This document shows positions 8,820 through 18,575 of a stretch of 64,000 bases of DNA, piece by piece. The stretch is from Peristeroidobacter soli (GTDB lineage: Bacteria > Pseudomonadota > Gammaproteobacteria > Steroidobacterales > Steroidobacteraceae). The notes under the pieces are model-generated. The model saw nothing but the letters and a program-made list of their open reading frames with translations. It was not told where the DNA came from and did no database searches. Made by a program: the position numbers and the translations under genes. Where the stretch lies: positions 1,302,001-1,366,000 of the forward strand of contig NZ_RYEV01000003.1 in the NCBI RefSeq assembly GCF_004138485.1, given 5' to 3'. Numbering within the stretch: position 1 is the first letter of the stretch; every line of letters starts with the position of its first letter.

Positions 8820-11800
8820 GCCTCGGCTTGCCAATGACTCCCGTGTCCCGTCCTCAACTGCCCGAGCCAATGCGCGAGCGCTGGCAGCCGTTGCGCTTGG
8901 GCGTGGTGGAAGTCTTTCACTACGACAGCGAGGAGTTCTGGTTTCACGACGGCCATTTGCTGTTACGTGGCAACAACGGCACCGGCAAATCCAAGGTGCT
9001 GTCGCTGACGCTGCCGTTCCTGTTCGACGCGCAGTTGCGCCCTTCGCGCATCGAACCCGACGGCGATGCCGGAAAGAAAATGGCGTGGAACCTGCTGATG
9101 AACAGTTATCAGCGCCGCATCGGCTACACCTGGATCGAGTTCGGCCGTCGGCTGGCGGACGGTTCGAGGCGGTACCTGACCTTGGGCGCGGGGCTGTCGG
9201 CGGTAGATGGCAAAGCCCAGGTCGACAGCTGGTATTTCATTCTCGATGGAGGCGAAAGCCAGGCCGGGGTGCGCATCGGGCAGGATCTATGGCTGACCAA
9301 TGCGCAGCGTGTCGTGCTCACACGCGAGCGCTTGCGGGAGTGCATCGAGAATCCCGGTTGGGGTCAGGTGTTTCCGCTTGGCGGCCAGTACCGCCGTGCC
9401 GTCGACGAACGTTTGTTTCATCTGGGCTCGAAGCGTTACGACGCCTTGATGGATACTCTGATCCAGTTGCGGCAGCCGCAATTATCGAAGAAGCCGGACG
9501 AAGCGGGATTGTCGCAGGCGCTCAGCGACGCACTGCCGCCGATGCCTTCAGAATTGCTCACGGACGTGGCCCAGGCGCTCAACCAGCTCGAGGAAGATCG
9601 CAATCGCCTGGAAGAGCTGCGGCAGCTCGAACGTGCGATCCGGCAGTTCGAGCAACGGTATCGCATCTATGCGGGGATGTTGACGCGCCGGCAAGCTCGC
9701 GAGCTGCGGCAAGCGCAGACAGGTTTCGACAACGCCAGCGAAGAACGTAATGCGGCGCAGGCCGGCCTGCAGGGGGCGCAGCAGGCTGAAACAGCCGGCG
9801 CCGCCGCGCACGAGCAGGCTCGCCAGACATTTGCCACCGCGCGCGAGCGCCTCGAAACATTGCAGAGCGATCCCGCCAATCAGGATGCCAATCGCCTGAA
9901 CCAGGCGAAAAAGGATGCGACGGACGCGGCTGTCGCAGCCACGTCCGCAGCCAAACAATGCGAAGAGGCGCGCCAGAAACTCACGAGAGAAGAGGAGCGT
10001 AGCCGCGCGTCCAGCGAACGTGCCGACCACGCACGGGCGGAGCTGATCATGGCCCGCGAGCAATGCAGTGGCGAAGCGGAAGCGGCGGGGACTCTCACTT
10101 CGTTCGAATCCAATCGGCTCGCCACCTCGTTGCCGGATGAGCTCGCGATGCTGTCGCGCTCCGAACTTAGCGCTGCGGCAGGGGAACTGAGCCAGGCGGG
10201 CGCGCAGCGGCGTCAAGACATCAAACATTTGGAGCAGCGTCACGCGACAGCGGATAGAAAATTGTCGGCACTCGAATCCCTGCAGGTGACGCAGCGGGAG
10301 CGCCAGGCGGAGCGGGAGGAGGCGCTGGAAAAGCGCGCCCAGGCCGACGCCCTGGCAGAGCAGGCCGCGAGCAAGCTCGTCGAGGCATGGGTTGCACACA
10401 TCGCGACATTGACACAGCTGCGGCTGGATGAGTCACAAGTGACGCCGCAGCTCACCGCGTGGTCCGCTCGTCCGGAAGGACTGAATCCCGCCAATGCCGC
10501 CCTCGGCGCCGCATATCAGCAAACGTCGCTCGATCACGCCCGACGCGAGTCGGCGCTCGCCACGGAACAAACAACGCAACAGCAACGCCGTATGGAGTTG
10601 ATCGCCGAACGCGATCAGCTCACGGCAGGTCACGATGCATTCCCACCGATACCGGCCACGCGCGCGCCCGGTGTTCGCGAAGCGCGTGAGGGAGCGCCGT
10701 TTTGGCAACTGGTGGATTTCCAATCTCACGTCGAGCCGGCCGAACGCGCCGGTATCGAAGCGGCGTTGGAAGCGTGCGGCCTGCTGGATGCGTGGCTTGC
10801 GCCACATGGCACCTTGATAGCCGCCGATGGCACGGCCTTGTTGGATAGTCACTGGATGCGCCGGTCCGCGGCAGTTACGACCAGCCTCGCCAGCGTACTG
10901 TGTCCCGCCGTGCCGGAAGGTGCCGGCATCGACGCGGCTTTCATTGCCGCACTGCTGAGCAGTGTCACCTACGGAAACAACGACGTGATGTCGGCCGAAT
11001 CTTGGATCGCCGGCAATGGGCGCTATCGCTTGGGTACACTCGCGGGCGCCTGGCAAAAGAACGAGGCTGTCTATATCGGGCACACGGCCCGCGCGCAAGC
11101 ACGCAAACGCCGACTGGCCGAAATAGCGCGACTGATCGACGAACTCGATAGCGTCGCGGCCGATATCGAGCGACGGACTGCAGAGCTGCACGCGGACCGC
11201 CAGCGAAGCCAGTACGAATTGGACACCGCACCTTCCGATGTGATTCTTCGCGAAGCCGTTCTTGTCGCAGCAAGTGCCGGGCAGGAAGTCGCTCGGGTGC
11301 ATCAACGCCTGGAGCAGATCGAGAGTCAGTGCCGAACGGCTGAAGATGAGTTGCAAGCGGCACGCGAGGTGTTGTTACAGGATGCCACTGATCTGCAGTT
11401 GCCGAGCGAGCGCGCGGCACTTGCTTTAATTGGCGATGCGCTGGATCGATTCAATATTCGCCACCAGCATCTGCTGACAGCCGCGCGTGAATGGCATGCG
11501 GCCCATCCAGAACACGTGGCACAACGCGAACGCGAGATCGAAGCGCGCGACGCGCTGGAACAAGCTGACAGCGCCCGAGCTGAAGCCGTTGAGCGTCGTG
11601 AAAAGGCACTGGCGCGATTCGAGACCCTGCGCAGCGCTGTGGGTCAGCGAGTGGAAATCCTCCAGCAACAGCTGACCACTGCCGGCACGGCGGTGCGCTC
11701 CGCCGAAGCAGACCTGGAGAAACGACGACAGTTTCTGAAGGAAGCCGGCGAGCAGCGTGCCATCGCCAGTGCCCGAGCCGCTGTAGCTGAAACCACGTTG

Positions 11801-12988
11801 ACCGACCGCGCAGCGGTTCGCGGCCAGGCGATCGACAAATTGCAGCGCTTCACCGATAGCGGCTTGCTCTCGGCCGCGCTGCCTGAGTTGGAGGTGCCGG
11901 ATCGCACGGTGCCGTGGACTATCGATCCCGCTCTGACACTCGCACGCCGCGCCGAGCAAGCACTCGCGCACATCAATGACGATGATGCTCACTGGAGCCG
12001 CATGCAACATCAGATCGGCGAGGCTCTGACGGAACTGTTGCGTTCGCTGAGTGCATTGGGACATCAGGCCAGCTCCGAGCCGAACGACTGGGGCTTCACC
12101 GTGCATATCCAGTATCAAAATCGTCCCGAGCGGCCCGACACGCTGTCGAGCCTGCTGGCGGACGATATCGCGCAGCGAAGCGAGCTGCTCTCGGCCAAGG
12201 AGCGCGAGGTGCTGGAGAACCATCTGCAGGCGGAGATCGCGGCGGAGATTCAGCGGCTGATGCGAGCTGCCGATCAGCAGGTCGGGGCGATCAACGAGGA
12301 ACTGCACAAGCGTCCAACCACGACGGGCGTGCGCTATCGATTGCAATGGCGGGCGCTAGCTGCCGAGGATGGCGCTCCGGCCGGATTGGAAATCGCGCGC
12401 GAGCGGTTGCTGCATACCAGCTCCGATCTATGGTCGGTGGAAGACCGCAAAGTGGTTGGCACGATGTTGCAACAACAGATCGCCGCCGAGCGCGCCAGGG
12501 CCGATGCCGAAACCAGCGGCGTCGGCGGCAGCCTCATCGATCAATTGGCCCGTGCCTTGGACTATCGCCGCTGGCACCGCTTTCGCGTGCAGCGGCATCA
12601 GGATGGCCAATGGCGCAAATTGTCGGGCCCGGCCTCCAGCGGCGAGCGTGCGCTCGGCTTGACCGTGCCGTTGTTCGCTGCCATCGCCAGTTTCTATGGC
12701 CGGGGCGGCAGCCCGTTGGCGCCAAGGCTGATGCTGCTCGATGAAGCGTTCGCCGGCATCGACGACTCGGCTCGCGCCCACTGCATGGGATTGATCCGTG
12801 AGTTCGATCTCGACTTCGTGATCACGAGCGAGCGCGAATGGGCGTGCTACGCGGAGTTGCCTGGCGTGTCGATCTGTCAGTTGCAGCGGCGCGAAGGGGT
12901 GGACGCAGTCTTCGTTTCCCGCTGGACGTGGGACGGCCGTGCCAAGCGGCCCGAGCGAGATCCCGATCGGCGATTTCCAGCCCCATGA
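8816..12988 (+). CDS. jetC: Wadjet type III SMC-like ATPase JetC (TIGR02680)
   Basis: A 1390-residue SMC/Rad50-like ATPase, the loop-extruding motor of Wadjet. The start is ATG 8816 in the ATGA overlap with jetB; the frame runs open 400 bases further back but only across jetB. Walker A GNNGTGKSK lies near residues 52-60. A long Glu/Ala/Arg-rich coiled coil fills about 230-1130, interrupted near 620-700 by a globular hinge-like segment. The C-terminal head has the signature SSGERALG near 1274 and Walker B LMLLDEAFAGIDD near 1304. All ATPase motifs look intact, so the motor should be active. It overlaps jetD by four bases. Confidence 0.92.
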   Translation: MSLGLPMTPVSRPQLPEPMRERWQPLRLGVVEVFHYDSEEFWFHDGHLLLRGNNGTGKSKVLSLTLPFLFDAQLRPSRIEPDGDAGKKMAWNLLMNSYQRRIGYTWIEFGRRLADGSRRYLTLGAGLSAVDGKAQVDSWYFILDGGESQAGVRIGQDLWLTNAQRVVLTRERLRECIENPGWGQVFPLGGQYRRAVDERLFHLGSKRYDALMDTLIQLRQPQLSKKPDEAGLSQALSDALPPMPSELLTDVAQALNQLEEDRNRLEELRQLERAIRQFEQRYRIYAGMLTRRQARELRQAQTGFDNASEERNAAQAGLQGAQQAETAGAAAHEQARQTFATARERLETLQSDPANQDANRLNQAKKDATDAAVAATSAAKQCEEARQKLTREEERSRASSERADHARAELIMAREQCSGEAEAAGTLTSFESNRLATSLPDELAMLSRSELSAAAGELSQAGAQRRQDIKHLEQRHATADRKLSALESLQVTQRERQAEREEALEKRAQADALAEQAASKLVEAWVAHIATLTQLRLDESQVTPQLTAWSARPEGLNPANAALGAAYQQTSLDHARRESALATEQTTQQQRRMELIAERDQLTAGHDAFPPIPATRAPGVREAREGAPFWQLVDFQSHVEPAERAGIEAALEACGLLDAWLAPHGTLIAADGTALLDSHWMRRSAAVTTSLASVLCPAVPEGAGIDAAFIAALLSSVTYGNNDVMSAESWIAGNGRYRLGTLAGAWQKNEAVYIGHTARAQARKRRLAEIARLIDELDSVAADIERRTAELHADRQRSQYELDTAPSDVILREAVLVAASAGQEVARVHQRLEQIESQCRTAEDELQAAREVLLQDATDLQLPSERAALALIGDALDRFNIRHQHLLTAAREWHAAHPEHVAQREREIEARDALEQADSARAEAVERREKALARFETLRSAVGQRVEILQQQLTTAGTAVRSAEADLEKRRQFLKEAGEQRAIASARAAVAETTLTDRAAVRGQAIDKLQRFTDSGLLSAALPELEVPDRTVPWTIDPALTLARRAEQALAHINDDDAHWSRMQHQIGEALTELLRSLSALGHQASSEPNDWGFTVHIQYQNRPERPDTLSSLLADDIAQRSELLSAKEREVLENHLQAEIAAEIQRLMRAADQQVGAINEELHKRPTTTGVRYRLQWRALAAEDGAPAGLEIARERLLHTSSDLWSVEDRKVVGTMLQQQIAAERARADAETSGVGGSLIDQLARALDYRRWHRFRVQRHQDGQWRKLSGPASSGERALGLTVPLFAAIASFYGRGGSPLAPRLMLLDEAFAGIDDSARAHCMGLIREFDLDFVITSEREWACYAELPGVSICQLQRREGVDAVFVSRWTWDGRAKRPERDPDRRFPAP

Positions 12989-14259
12989 ACGGTGGAGATT
13001 CCAGGCCGCCCGATGCTCGATTGGTCCGCCTGCTCGGGGCCGTCGAGCTCGCGCCGCTGCGTCAGCGGCTGAGGCGTCACTTCGAGCGACATGCCGGACG
13101 GATCGGCAGCGCGTTGCAGCTCACCAATCTGACTCCCGGGGAGCAGGACGCGCTTGCCCTGCTGACAGGCCGTCCGTCCCGTCCCGTGCGCTCGATGCGA
13201 ATCGACATCGAGCAGTTGGATGATTCACTGCGAGCCGCGGGCATCGCCCATTCGCTGCGCTCGGCATTGGAGATATTGGATGGTCCCATCGAACACCGTG
13301 CGGCCCTCCGTCAGGCTCGTTTACTGGAGTGGACGCGAGTGATCGGTGCCGAGCGCTGGCACCCCACACTTCGACTTTGGTTGCAATCACCCGTGGCGGT
13401 TGCATTGCTCAAGCGGCTCGCGCGCAGCGATTGCGTCGACGCCGAGCAATTGTTGGAGCGGGCCACTCGTGTGATGCGACGGCTGCCAGCATCGGGAATC
13501 ACCCGAGCACAGCTGGCGGCAGATTCGCTGGGCAATGCGCATGCGCTGGACAATGGCTATCCGGCGGCGACGCTCATTCTCGCCGCGCTCAGGCACGAAG
13601 GTTGCCCGGTCGATCTGACGGACGTTCCTGAAGAGAACGGTGAGCGCCAAAGAACGCCCGAGCGCGCGCGGGACATCTGGGCCCGGGCAGGAGTGCTCGT
13701 CAACGAACTGGCGCGACCGGCACTTTGTTTGAATCTGCCGCTGTCGGCCGAGGCGTCGATGCGCGATTCATTCGGAGATCCGCGTTACCTCTCCTTGCGC
13801 GATCTGCTCCGCAGACCATTGACGGGCTCTTTCGAGGGCACGCCGGTCCATGTTTGCGAGAATCCAAACATCGTGGCGATCGCAGCTGATGAGCTGGGCT
13901 CTCGGTGTGCTCCACTGGTTTGCACCGAGGGAATGCCCGCTGCAGCTCAACGGACCTTGTTGACGCAGCTGACTCATGCGGGAGCGCGACTGCTCTACCA
14001 TGGCGATTTCGATTGGCCCGGCCTGCAGATCGCCAATTTCGTCATGCGCACCTGGTCTGCACGGCCCTGGCGTTTCGGCGCGGTTGACTATCAGGTCGCA
14101 GTTGCGCGTGCACCTCAGTCAGTGCGGGATCTGAGCGATGCCCCTGTCGTCGCGTCGTGGGACGATTCCCTGACGAACGTGATGCAGGATCGCGGCCTGG
14201 CTGTTGCGGAGGAGGCCGTTGTCGCCGCGTTGCTGGAGGATTTGGCATCGCCCGATTGA
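12985..14259 (+). CDS. jetD: Wadjet type III nuclease JetD (DUF2399, TOPRIM fold)
   Basis: A 424-residue protein of the DUF2399/TIGR02679 family, the topoisomerase-VI-like subunit that cleaves DNA in Wadjet. The ATG at 12985 sits in the ATGA overlap with jetC. The N-terminal part is the DUF3323-like arm region. The C-terminal TOPRIM shows the metal-binding Glu of VCENPN near residue 289 and the DxD-type HGDFDWPG near 338, so the catalytic centre is intact. It closes the operon. The next DNA is a decayed ATPase gene on the opposite strand starting within about 20 bases. Confidence 0.9.
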   Translation: MNGGDSRPPDARLVRLLGAVELAPLRQRLRRHFERHAGRIGSALQLTNLTPGEQDALALLTGRPSRPVRSMRIDIEQLDDSLRAAGIAHSLRSALEILDGPIEHRAALRQARLLEWTRVIGAERWHPTLRLWLQSPVAVALLKRLARSDCVDAEQLLERATRVMRRLPASGITRAQLAADSLGNAHALDNGYPAATLILAALRHEGCPVDLTDVPEENGERQRTPERARDIWARAGVLVNELARPALCLNLPLSAEASMRDSFGDPRYLSLRDLLRRPLTGSFEGTPVHVCENPNIVAIAADELGSRCAPLVCTEGMPAAAQRTLLTQLTHAGARLLYHGDFDWPGLQIANFVMRTWSARPWRFGAVDYQVAVARAPQSVRDLSDAPVVASWDDSLTNVMQDRGLAVAEEAVVAALLEDLASPD

Positions 14260-14271
14260 AGGCGGGCAGGG

Positions 14272-14895
14272 CAATCCGACCAGCAGATCGATGTAGCGGC
14301 CCACAGAAGGAGAGGTGACGCCGAGACTCGACGCCAGCCGCGCTTGGTTTAGAGGCGTGCCTTGTGCATGAGCGAGCATTGTCCACAGCCGCCCAATGGT
14401 TTCGGCTGGAAGCCGCGGAGCGAACATCGGAACATCACGCTCGAGATAGCTGCGGACAAAGTCGCGTCGCCAAGCAAGACTTGCCGAATCACTGGCCGCG
14501 AGCACGCTCTCGGGAAAGCCGCCGCGCAGCCACAGCTGATCGGTGTTGCCGACCTGAGTGGGGAGCTCCAGAGCATCGATCGGCCCCAGATTCACGTACG
14601 CGACTCGCCCAGCCAGTGATTCAGATGCCTGACGCATCAGTTCGATGGCCGCAGAGCCGAGCAGCAGGAAGTGCCCGGCGCGGTCGCCCGCCGCTCGGCG
14701 GTCGTCGATGATGCCTCGAAGTGTTTCGAACAGCGCAGGCGCTCGATGGATCTCGTCGATGACAACGAGTTTTCCGGCCTGTGCCCTCAAGAACGTGTCC
14801 GCATCGTGCAGACGTCGCTGATCGACCGGTCGCTCGAGATCCAAGTAGACAGCCGCGGATTTGGCTTTTCGCGAAGCGATGGTGCAATCCCGGAA
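14272..14895 (-). pseudogene. Remnant of a DUF4143-family AAA ATPase
   Basis: Opposite-strand coding remnant. Recognisable pieces are VYLDLERPVDQRRL, the Walker B-like LVVIDEIHRAP, SGRVAYV-type core and GGFPES followed by RYIDLLVGL, all typical of AAA/DUF4143 ATPases. The segment before VYLDLE, where the GxxxxGKT loop should be, is missing, and similarity stops at RYIDLLVGL just where jetD ends, so both ends are cut. No function is expected. A complete but distinct member of this family is at 60836-62059. Confidence 0.7.
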
Positions 14896-15021
14896 ATCTA
14901 ACGTGAGAATTTACAATTCCGGGGTTATAGTGACAAACCCGACGGTAGGGGCGATGGCGGAAATCCTCGGGCGGGGTCCGAGTCACGAGGTTCCCGGATC
15001 GACTCTGCTCCTCTTTAACGA

Positions 15022-15211
15022 TATCTTCGCGACCTGGATCAATGAATTGCAGCGATGAAGCAGGTTGAATCCCAGGCTTCCGAGAGCCGGGGCCAAACGG
15101 GACATGGCAGGCGCGAAGACACACATTTCCAATTTCTCGCACTTGGCTGTTCACGACGAACAGCTGGCAGGGTTGGGGGCGCTCGCAGAACACTACTTTC
15201 CGGCGGATCCC
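15022..15211 (+). repeat. 190-bp duplicated leader plus HsdR N-terminal codons, copy 1
   Basis: Aligns without gaps to 16763-16952: 82 bases of leader, then the first 36 codons of an HsdR-like gene. Divergence is moderate, so the duplication is not recent. Similarity stops in both copies at nearly the same codon (after ...YFPADP). Confidence 0.75.
15104..15211 (+). pseudogene. Truncated N-terminus of a type I restriction HsdR-like gene, copy 1
   Basis: From ATG 15104 the translation contains THISNFSHLAVHDEQL and LGALAEHYFPADP, the characteristic extreme N-terminus of one HsdR/DEAD-box restriction subunit family. After codon 36 the frame runs into foreign sequence and stops at 15247. The following sequence in another frame belongs to a GmrSD-like protein, so a recombination joint lies at about 15211-15213. 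It is non-functional as HsdR. Confidence 0.7.
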
Positions 15212-15212
15212 A

Positions 15213-16091
15213 GTTATCGAACAATACATTGCAGCCCAAACGGGTGACAGTCGCTACTGGCCGGACGATGCCGAGCTGCGAAACGGCCTTGGCGACCTGC
15301 TTGCCTATCGCCGCCTCCGACGCAGCCGTCTGCGGATGATTCTCGAGGGCATCGAAGATCGTTTGCGTGGCTGGCACGGCGAAGAAACCGGTCTCGGCGG
15401 CGAGCGGGTCGCGCGCGGCCAGTGCGCCATTGAGCATGTCATGCCTCGCAAATGGGTGGCGCACTGGAAGCCGGATTTAGTGGATACCGATGAACAGCGC
15501 GACAAGCTCGTTCACACATTCGGCAATCTGACTCTTCTCACCAAACGTTTGAATAGCAGCGTTTCAAATGGTCCATGGGACGGGAAACGCAGTGGGCTTC
15601 AGGAGCATGATGTTCTAATCCTCAATCGCAAGCTGCTGAAATCGGCGACCGATGACTGGTCGAACGAATCCATCCGTAGCCGCACGCGCGATCTGACCGA
15701 AGAGATCATTCGCATCTGGTCGGTGCCGGAAGGGCACAAGTCCGGATTTGCTTCCGACAAGCCACGTCGCCGAAGAAAGCTCCAGTTGATTGACCTGCTG
15801 GGTGCAGGGGCACTGCAGGCCGGTGTACAGCTGACGCCTCGCCAGGCCAAGTTTAGTCACAGAATTGGTGTGCTATTGCCCGATGGGCAGATCGAGCTGG
15901 AAGGCAATACGTTCGGGCGTCCTTCGGCAGCGGCGGTGTTTGTGACAGGTCGCCCAATCAATGGCTGGTCGTTCTTCTACGTCGATCCGAAGACTAAACC
16001 CTCGCTGCGCAAGATCCGCAGCGAGTACCTGGAGTCCTTGGATATCGATCTGGAGGGTGATGAAGATGACGATCAGGGTGACGACGAATGA
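15213..16091 (+). pseudogene. C-terminal part of a GmrSD-like (DUF262/DUF1524) restriction protein with a RAMA-like tail
   Basis: Open frame without a proper start, beginning directly at the joint with the HsdR fragment. It contains the DUF1524 HNH-type motif IEHVMPRKW, then GNLTLLTKRLNSSVSN and a DUF1524 tail. The C-terminus (GVLLPDGQIELEGNTFGR, then FVTGRPINGW) resembles a RAMA domain, a module often attached to restriction and methylation enzymes. In intact family members an N-terminal DUF262 NTPase domain precedes the nuclease; here it is absent. An internal ATG at 15336 could produce a shortened 251-residue protein that still carries the HNH motif, but without its NTPase half I treat it as a pseudogene. 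Confidence 0.65.
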
Positions 16092-16266
16092 AATCTGCGC
16101 CGTCGCCGGATCGTTGCTGCCCTGGGCCCGGCAAACATTCGACGAAAGGTGATCAGGAGAGATCTACGTGTCGCTTTGTGGCGGCTTGTACTTCGCAATC
16201 GAGTTGCATGCGCACAGCAGATCGTCTGCGACGGAAAACGCCAGAACGCAACAGATTGCGACAGTT

Positions 16267-16301
16267 TGGTCGGGGTGACCCGATATGTCGTGTACCGGGT
16301 A
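16267..16301. repeat. att-like repeat, copy C
   Basis: TGGTCGGGGTGA is identical to the tRNA-Pro 3' end complement and to copies A and B; 18 of the first 21 bases match the tRNA. The following bases keep parts of the A/B extension (GAT, TCGTGT, CCGG). To the left, the sequence cgccagaacgcaacagattg resembles the sequence left of tRNA-Pro (cgccacagaatgcgacgatt), suggesting the same kind of element end. Confidence 0.55.
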
Positions 16302-16368
16302 CCCGCTGGATGCGCGCCTCAAGTAGTCCTGACGAGTTGTCATGTGGTCCTGAAACTGAACGCTGAGT

Positions 16369-16462
16369 ATCGACCGGAAACGCGGCGAAACTCGCTGGAG
16401 TGATCGAGGCGACGCGATGGCGGGCGCCCGCGCAGGCATCGACCGGAAAACCGGCGAAACTC
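16369..16462. repeat. Pair of 25-base direct repeats
   Basis: ATCGACCGGAAA followed by a GGCGAAACTC end occurs at 16369-16393 and 16438-16462, with two differences in 25 bases. Origin unknown. Confidence 0.5.
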
Positions 16463-16762
16463 ACGTGGGGCCAGGCGCGAGCCAAGTGTTGCCGTCGTCG
16501 AGTGGGACAACGAAGCGCCGTGCACGTTCACGCTTTCAGACCGTCGACTGTTTGGCTCTGGTCCCGAGATCGCCTCATCGCATCCCTTGCGTTTACGCGC
16601 GACTCGCACCGTTGCCCGTGGCCGAATTTGATTGTGGCCCCTACCTCAGATCACGGAGACGATCTCGCGGACTACTCGCACCGCATGAAGCATTCGTCTC
16701 GCACCGGAGGGTGTTTCGCGTCGACCCGAATTTTCGGGTCGACAGTTGCGGTCGCTTTGGCC

Positions 16763-16952
16763 TATCTTTGCGACTCGGATCAATGAATTAGAACGAGAAG
16801 GTGGATTGACTCATCAGGCTCCCGGAGCCTGAGCCAAGCGGGACATGGTGGCAGCGAAGACGCACATTTCCAACTTTTCGCACCTGGCTGTTCGCGACGA
16901 ACAGCTGGTGCGTTTGGGCGCGCTCGCGGAGCACTACTTTCCGGCCGATCCG
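16763..16952 (+). repeat. 190-bp duplicated leader plus HsdR N-terminal codons, copy 2
   Basis: Gap-free match to 15022-15211. This copy ends about 65 bases before the hsdM start, so its leader may carry the promoter now used by the type I operon. Confidence 0.75.
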
Positions 16953-16985
16953 AATACCTGCTGTTCGCTCACGCCTTGCGCTTGA
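16845..16985 (+). pseudogene. Truncated N-terminus of an HsdR-like gene, copy 2
   Basis: ATG 16845 opens 46 codons: THISNFSHLAVRDEQL, LGALAEHYFPADPNTC, then unrelated codons to a TGA at 16983-16985. It keeps three more family codons (NTC) than copy 1. It could still be translated as a leader peptide ahead of hsdM (34 bases downstream), but nothing suggests a function. Confidence 0.7.
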
Positions 16986-17018
16986 GCTCAAACAAATGAA
17001 CTGAGACAGACTAATAGC

Positions 17019-18575
17019 ATGACTAGTGCCCAACAACGTGCCGAACTTCAACGCCGCATCTGGCAAATCGCTAATGATGTACGTGGTGCAGTCGATGGCT
17101 GGGACTTCAAGCAATACGTGCTGGGCACCTTGTTCTATCGTTTCATCAGCGAAAATTTTGCCAGTTATATCGAAGGCGGCGATGAGAGCATCGGCTATGC
17201 GGATTTGGCCGATAGCGTCATCACACCAGACATCAAAGACGACGCTGTCAAGACGAAGGGCTATTTCATCTACCCGAGCCAGTTATTTGCCAACGTCGCT
17301 GCCAACGCTAACAAAAACGAAAGCCTGAATACCGATCTCGCCGCTATCTTTGCCGCTATCGAAGCGTCCGCCAATGGTTACCCGTCAGAGCGCGACATCA
17401 ACGGCCTGTTTGCTGACTTCGATACTACTAGTAATCGCCTTGGCAATACGGTGAAAGATAAAAACGCCCGGCTTGCCGCGGTATTGAAAGGTGTCGACGA
17501 ACTGGATTTCGGCAACTTTGACGCCAGCCACATCGATCTGTTCGGCGATGCCTACGAATTCCTCATTTCCAATTACGCCGCCAACGCCGGCAAATCAGGT
17601 GGCGAATTTTTCACGCCGCAGCATGTGTCAAAGTTGATTGCGAGGCTGGCAATGCACAAGCAAGCCAGCGTGAACAAAATTTATGACCCGGCTTGTGGCT
17701 CGGGCTCTTTGTTGCTGCAAGCCAAAAAGCATTTCGACGCGCACATTATCGAGGAGGGATTCTTCGGCCAGGAGATCAACCACACCACGTACAACCTAGC
17801 GCGGATGAACATGTTCCTGCACAACATCAACTACGACAAGTTCAACATCCAACTCGGCAATACACTGGTCGCCCCGCACTTTGGTGACGACAAACCTTTC
17901 GACGCCATCGTGTCAAACCCGCCCTATTCGGTGAAATGGATCGGCAGCGACGACCCCACTCTGATCAACGACGAACGCTTTGCCCCGGCCGGCGTGCTGG
18001 CCCCCAAATCCAAAGCCGATTTTGCCTTTGTGCTGCACGCACTGAGCTACCTCTCCAGCAAGGGCCGCGCCGCCATCGTTTGCTTCCCAGGGATCTTCTA
18101 CCGGAGCGGGGCCGAGCAGAAAATCCGCCAATACCTGGTGGACAACAACTACGTCGAGAGCGTGATTTCGCTCGCTCCCAACCTGTTTTTCGGCACCACC
18201 ATCGCGGTGAACATCCTGGTGCTGGCGAAAAACAAGAAAGACACCACCACCCAGTTCATCGACGCGAGCGGCCTGTTCAAGAAGGAAAACAACAACAACG
18301 TGCTGCTGGACACGCACATCGAGCAGATTATGGCCGTGTTCGACAGCAAGGCGAATGTCGATCACTTCGGCCGGTCCGTGCCCTTCGAGCAGGTTGCCGC
18401 CAACGACTACAACCTGTCGGTGAGCGGCTATGTCAAGGCCAACGACAGTCGCGAGGTGGTGGACATCGCCCAGCTCAATGCTCAGCTGAAAGCTACCGTC
18501 GCCAAAATCGGCCAGCTGCGCAAAGACATTGACGCCATCGTCGCCGAGATTGACGGAGAGGAGCTGGAGGCATGA
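17019..18575 (+). CDS. hsdM: Type I restriction-modification DNA methyltransferase subunit
   Basis: A 518-residue N6-adenine methyltransferase of the type IC family. The N-terminal HsdM domain begins [20 protein letters not shown]. Motif [12 protein letters not shown] (SAM binding) is near residue 223 and the catalytic motif IV NPPY is near 300; a C-terminal helical part contacts HsdS. With HsdS it methylates host DNA at the recognition site; with HsdR it restricts unmethylated DNA. It overlaps hsdS by ATGA. Base composition of this operon is visibly less GC-rich than Wadjet, pointing to separate acquisition. It lies between att-like copies C and B. Confidence 0.95.
   Translation: MTSAQQRAELQRRIWQIANDVRGAVDGWDFKQYVLGTLFYRFISENFASYIEGGDESIGYADLADSVITPDIKDDAVKTKGYFIYPSQLFANVAANANKNESLNTDLAAIFAAIEASANGYPSERDINGLFADFDTTSNRLGNTVKDKNARLAAVLKGVDELDFGNFDASHIDLFGDAYEFLISNYAANAGKSGGEFFTPQHVSKLIARLAMHKQASVNKIYDPACGSGSLLLQAKKHFDAHIIEEGFFGQEINHTTYNLARMNMFLHNINYDKFNIQLGNTLVAPHFGDDKPFDAIVSNPPYSVKWIGSDDPTLINDERFAPAGVLAPKSKADFAFVLHALSYLSSKGRAAIVCFPGIFYRSGAEQKIRQYLVDNNYVESVISLAPNLFFGTTIAVNILVLAKNKKDTTTQFIDASGLFKKENNNNVLLDTHIEQIMAVFDSKANVDHFGRSVPFEQVAANDYNLSVSGYVKANDSREVVDIAQLNAQLKATVAKIGQLRKDIDAIVAEIDGEELEA

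Larger units (their letters stand above)
16092..16762. other. Gap of about 670 bases without a recognisable gene
   Basis: No open frame here resembles a known protein. It contains att-like copy C (16267) and a 25-base direct repeat pair (16369-16393 and 16438-16462). Composition resembles decayed mobile DNA. Confidence 0.5.

Noticed and set aside
9548-10399. A 283-codon open frame antisense to jetC
   Set aside because: Leu/Arg-rich shadow of the coiled-coil region with no recognisable product.
12270-12300. CAGGTCGGGGCG as a possible further att copy
   Set aside because: Lies within jetC coding sequence and matches only part of the core.
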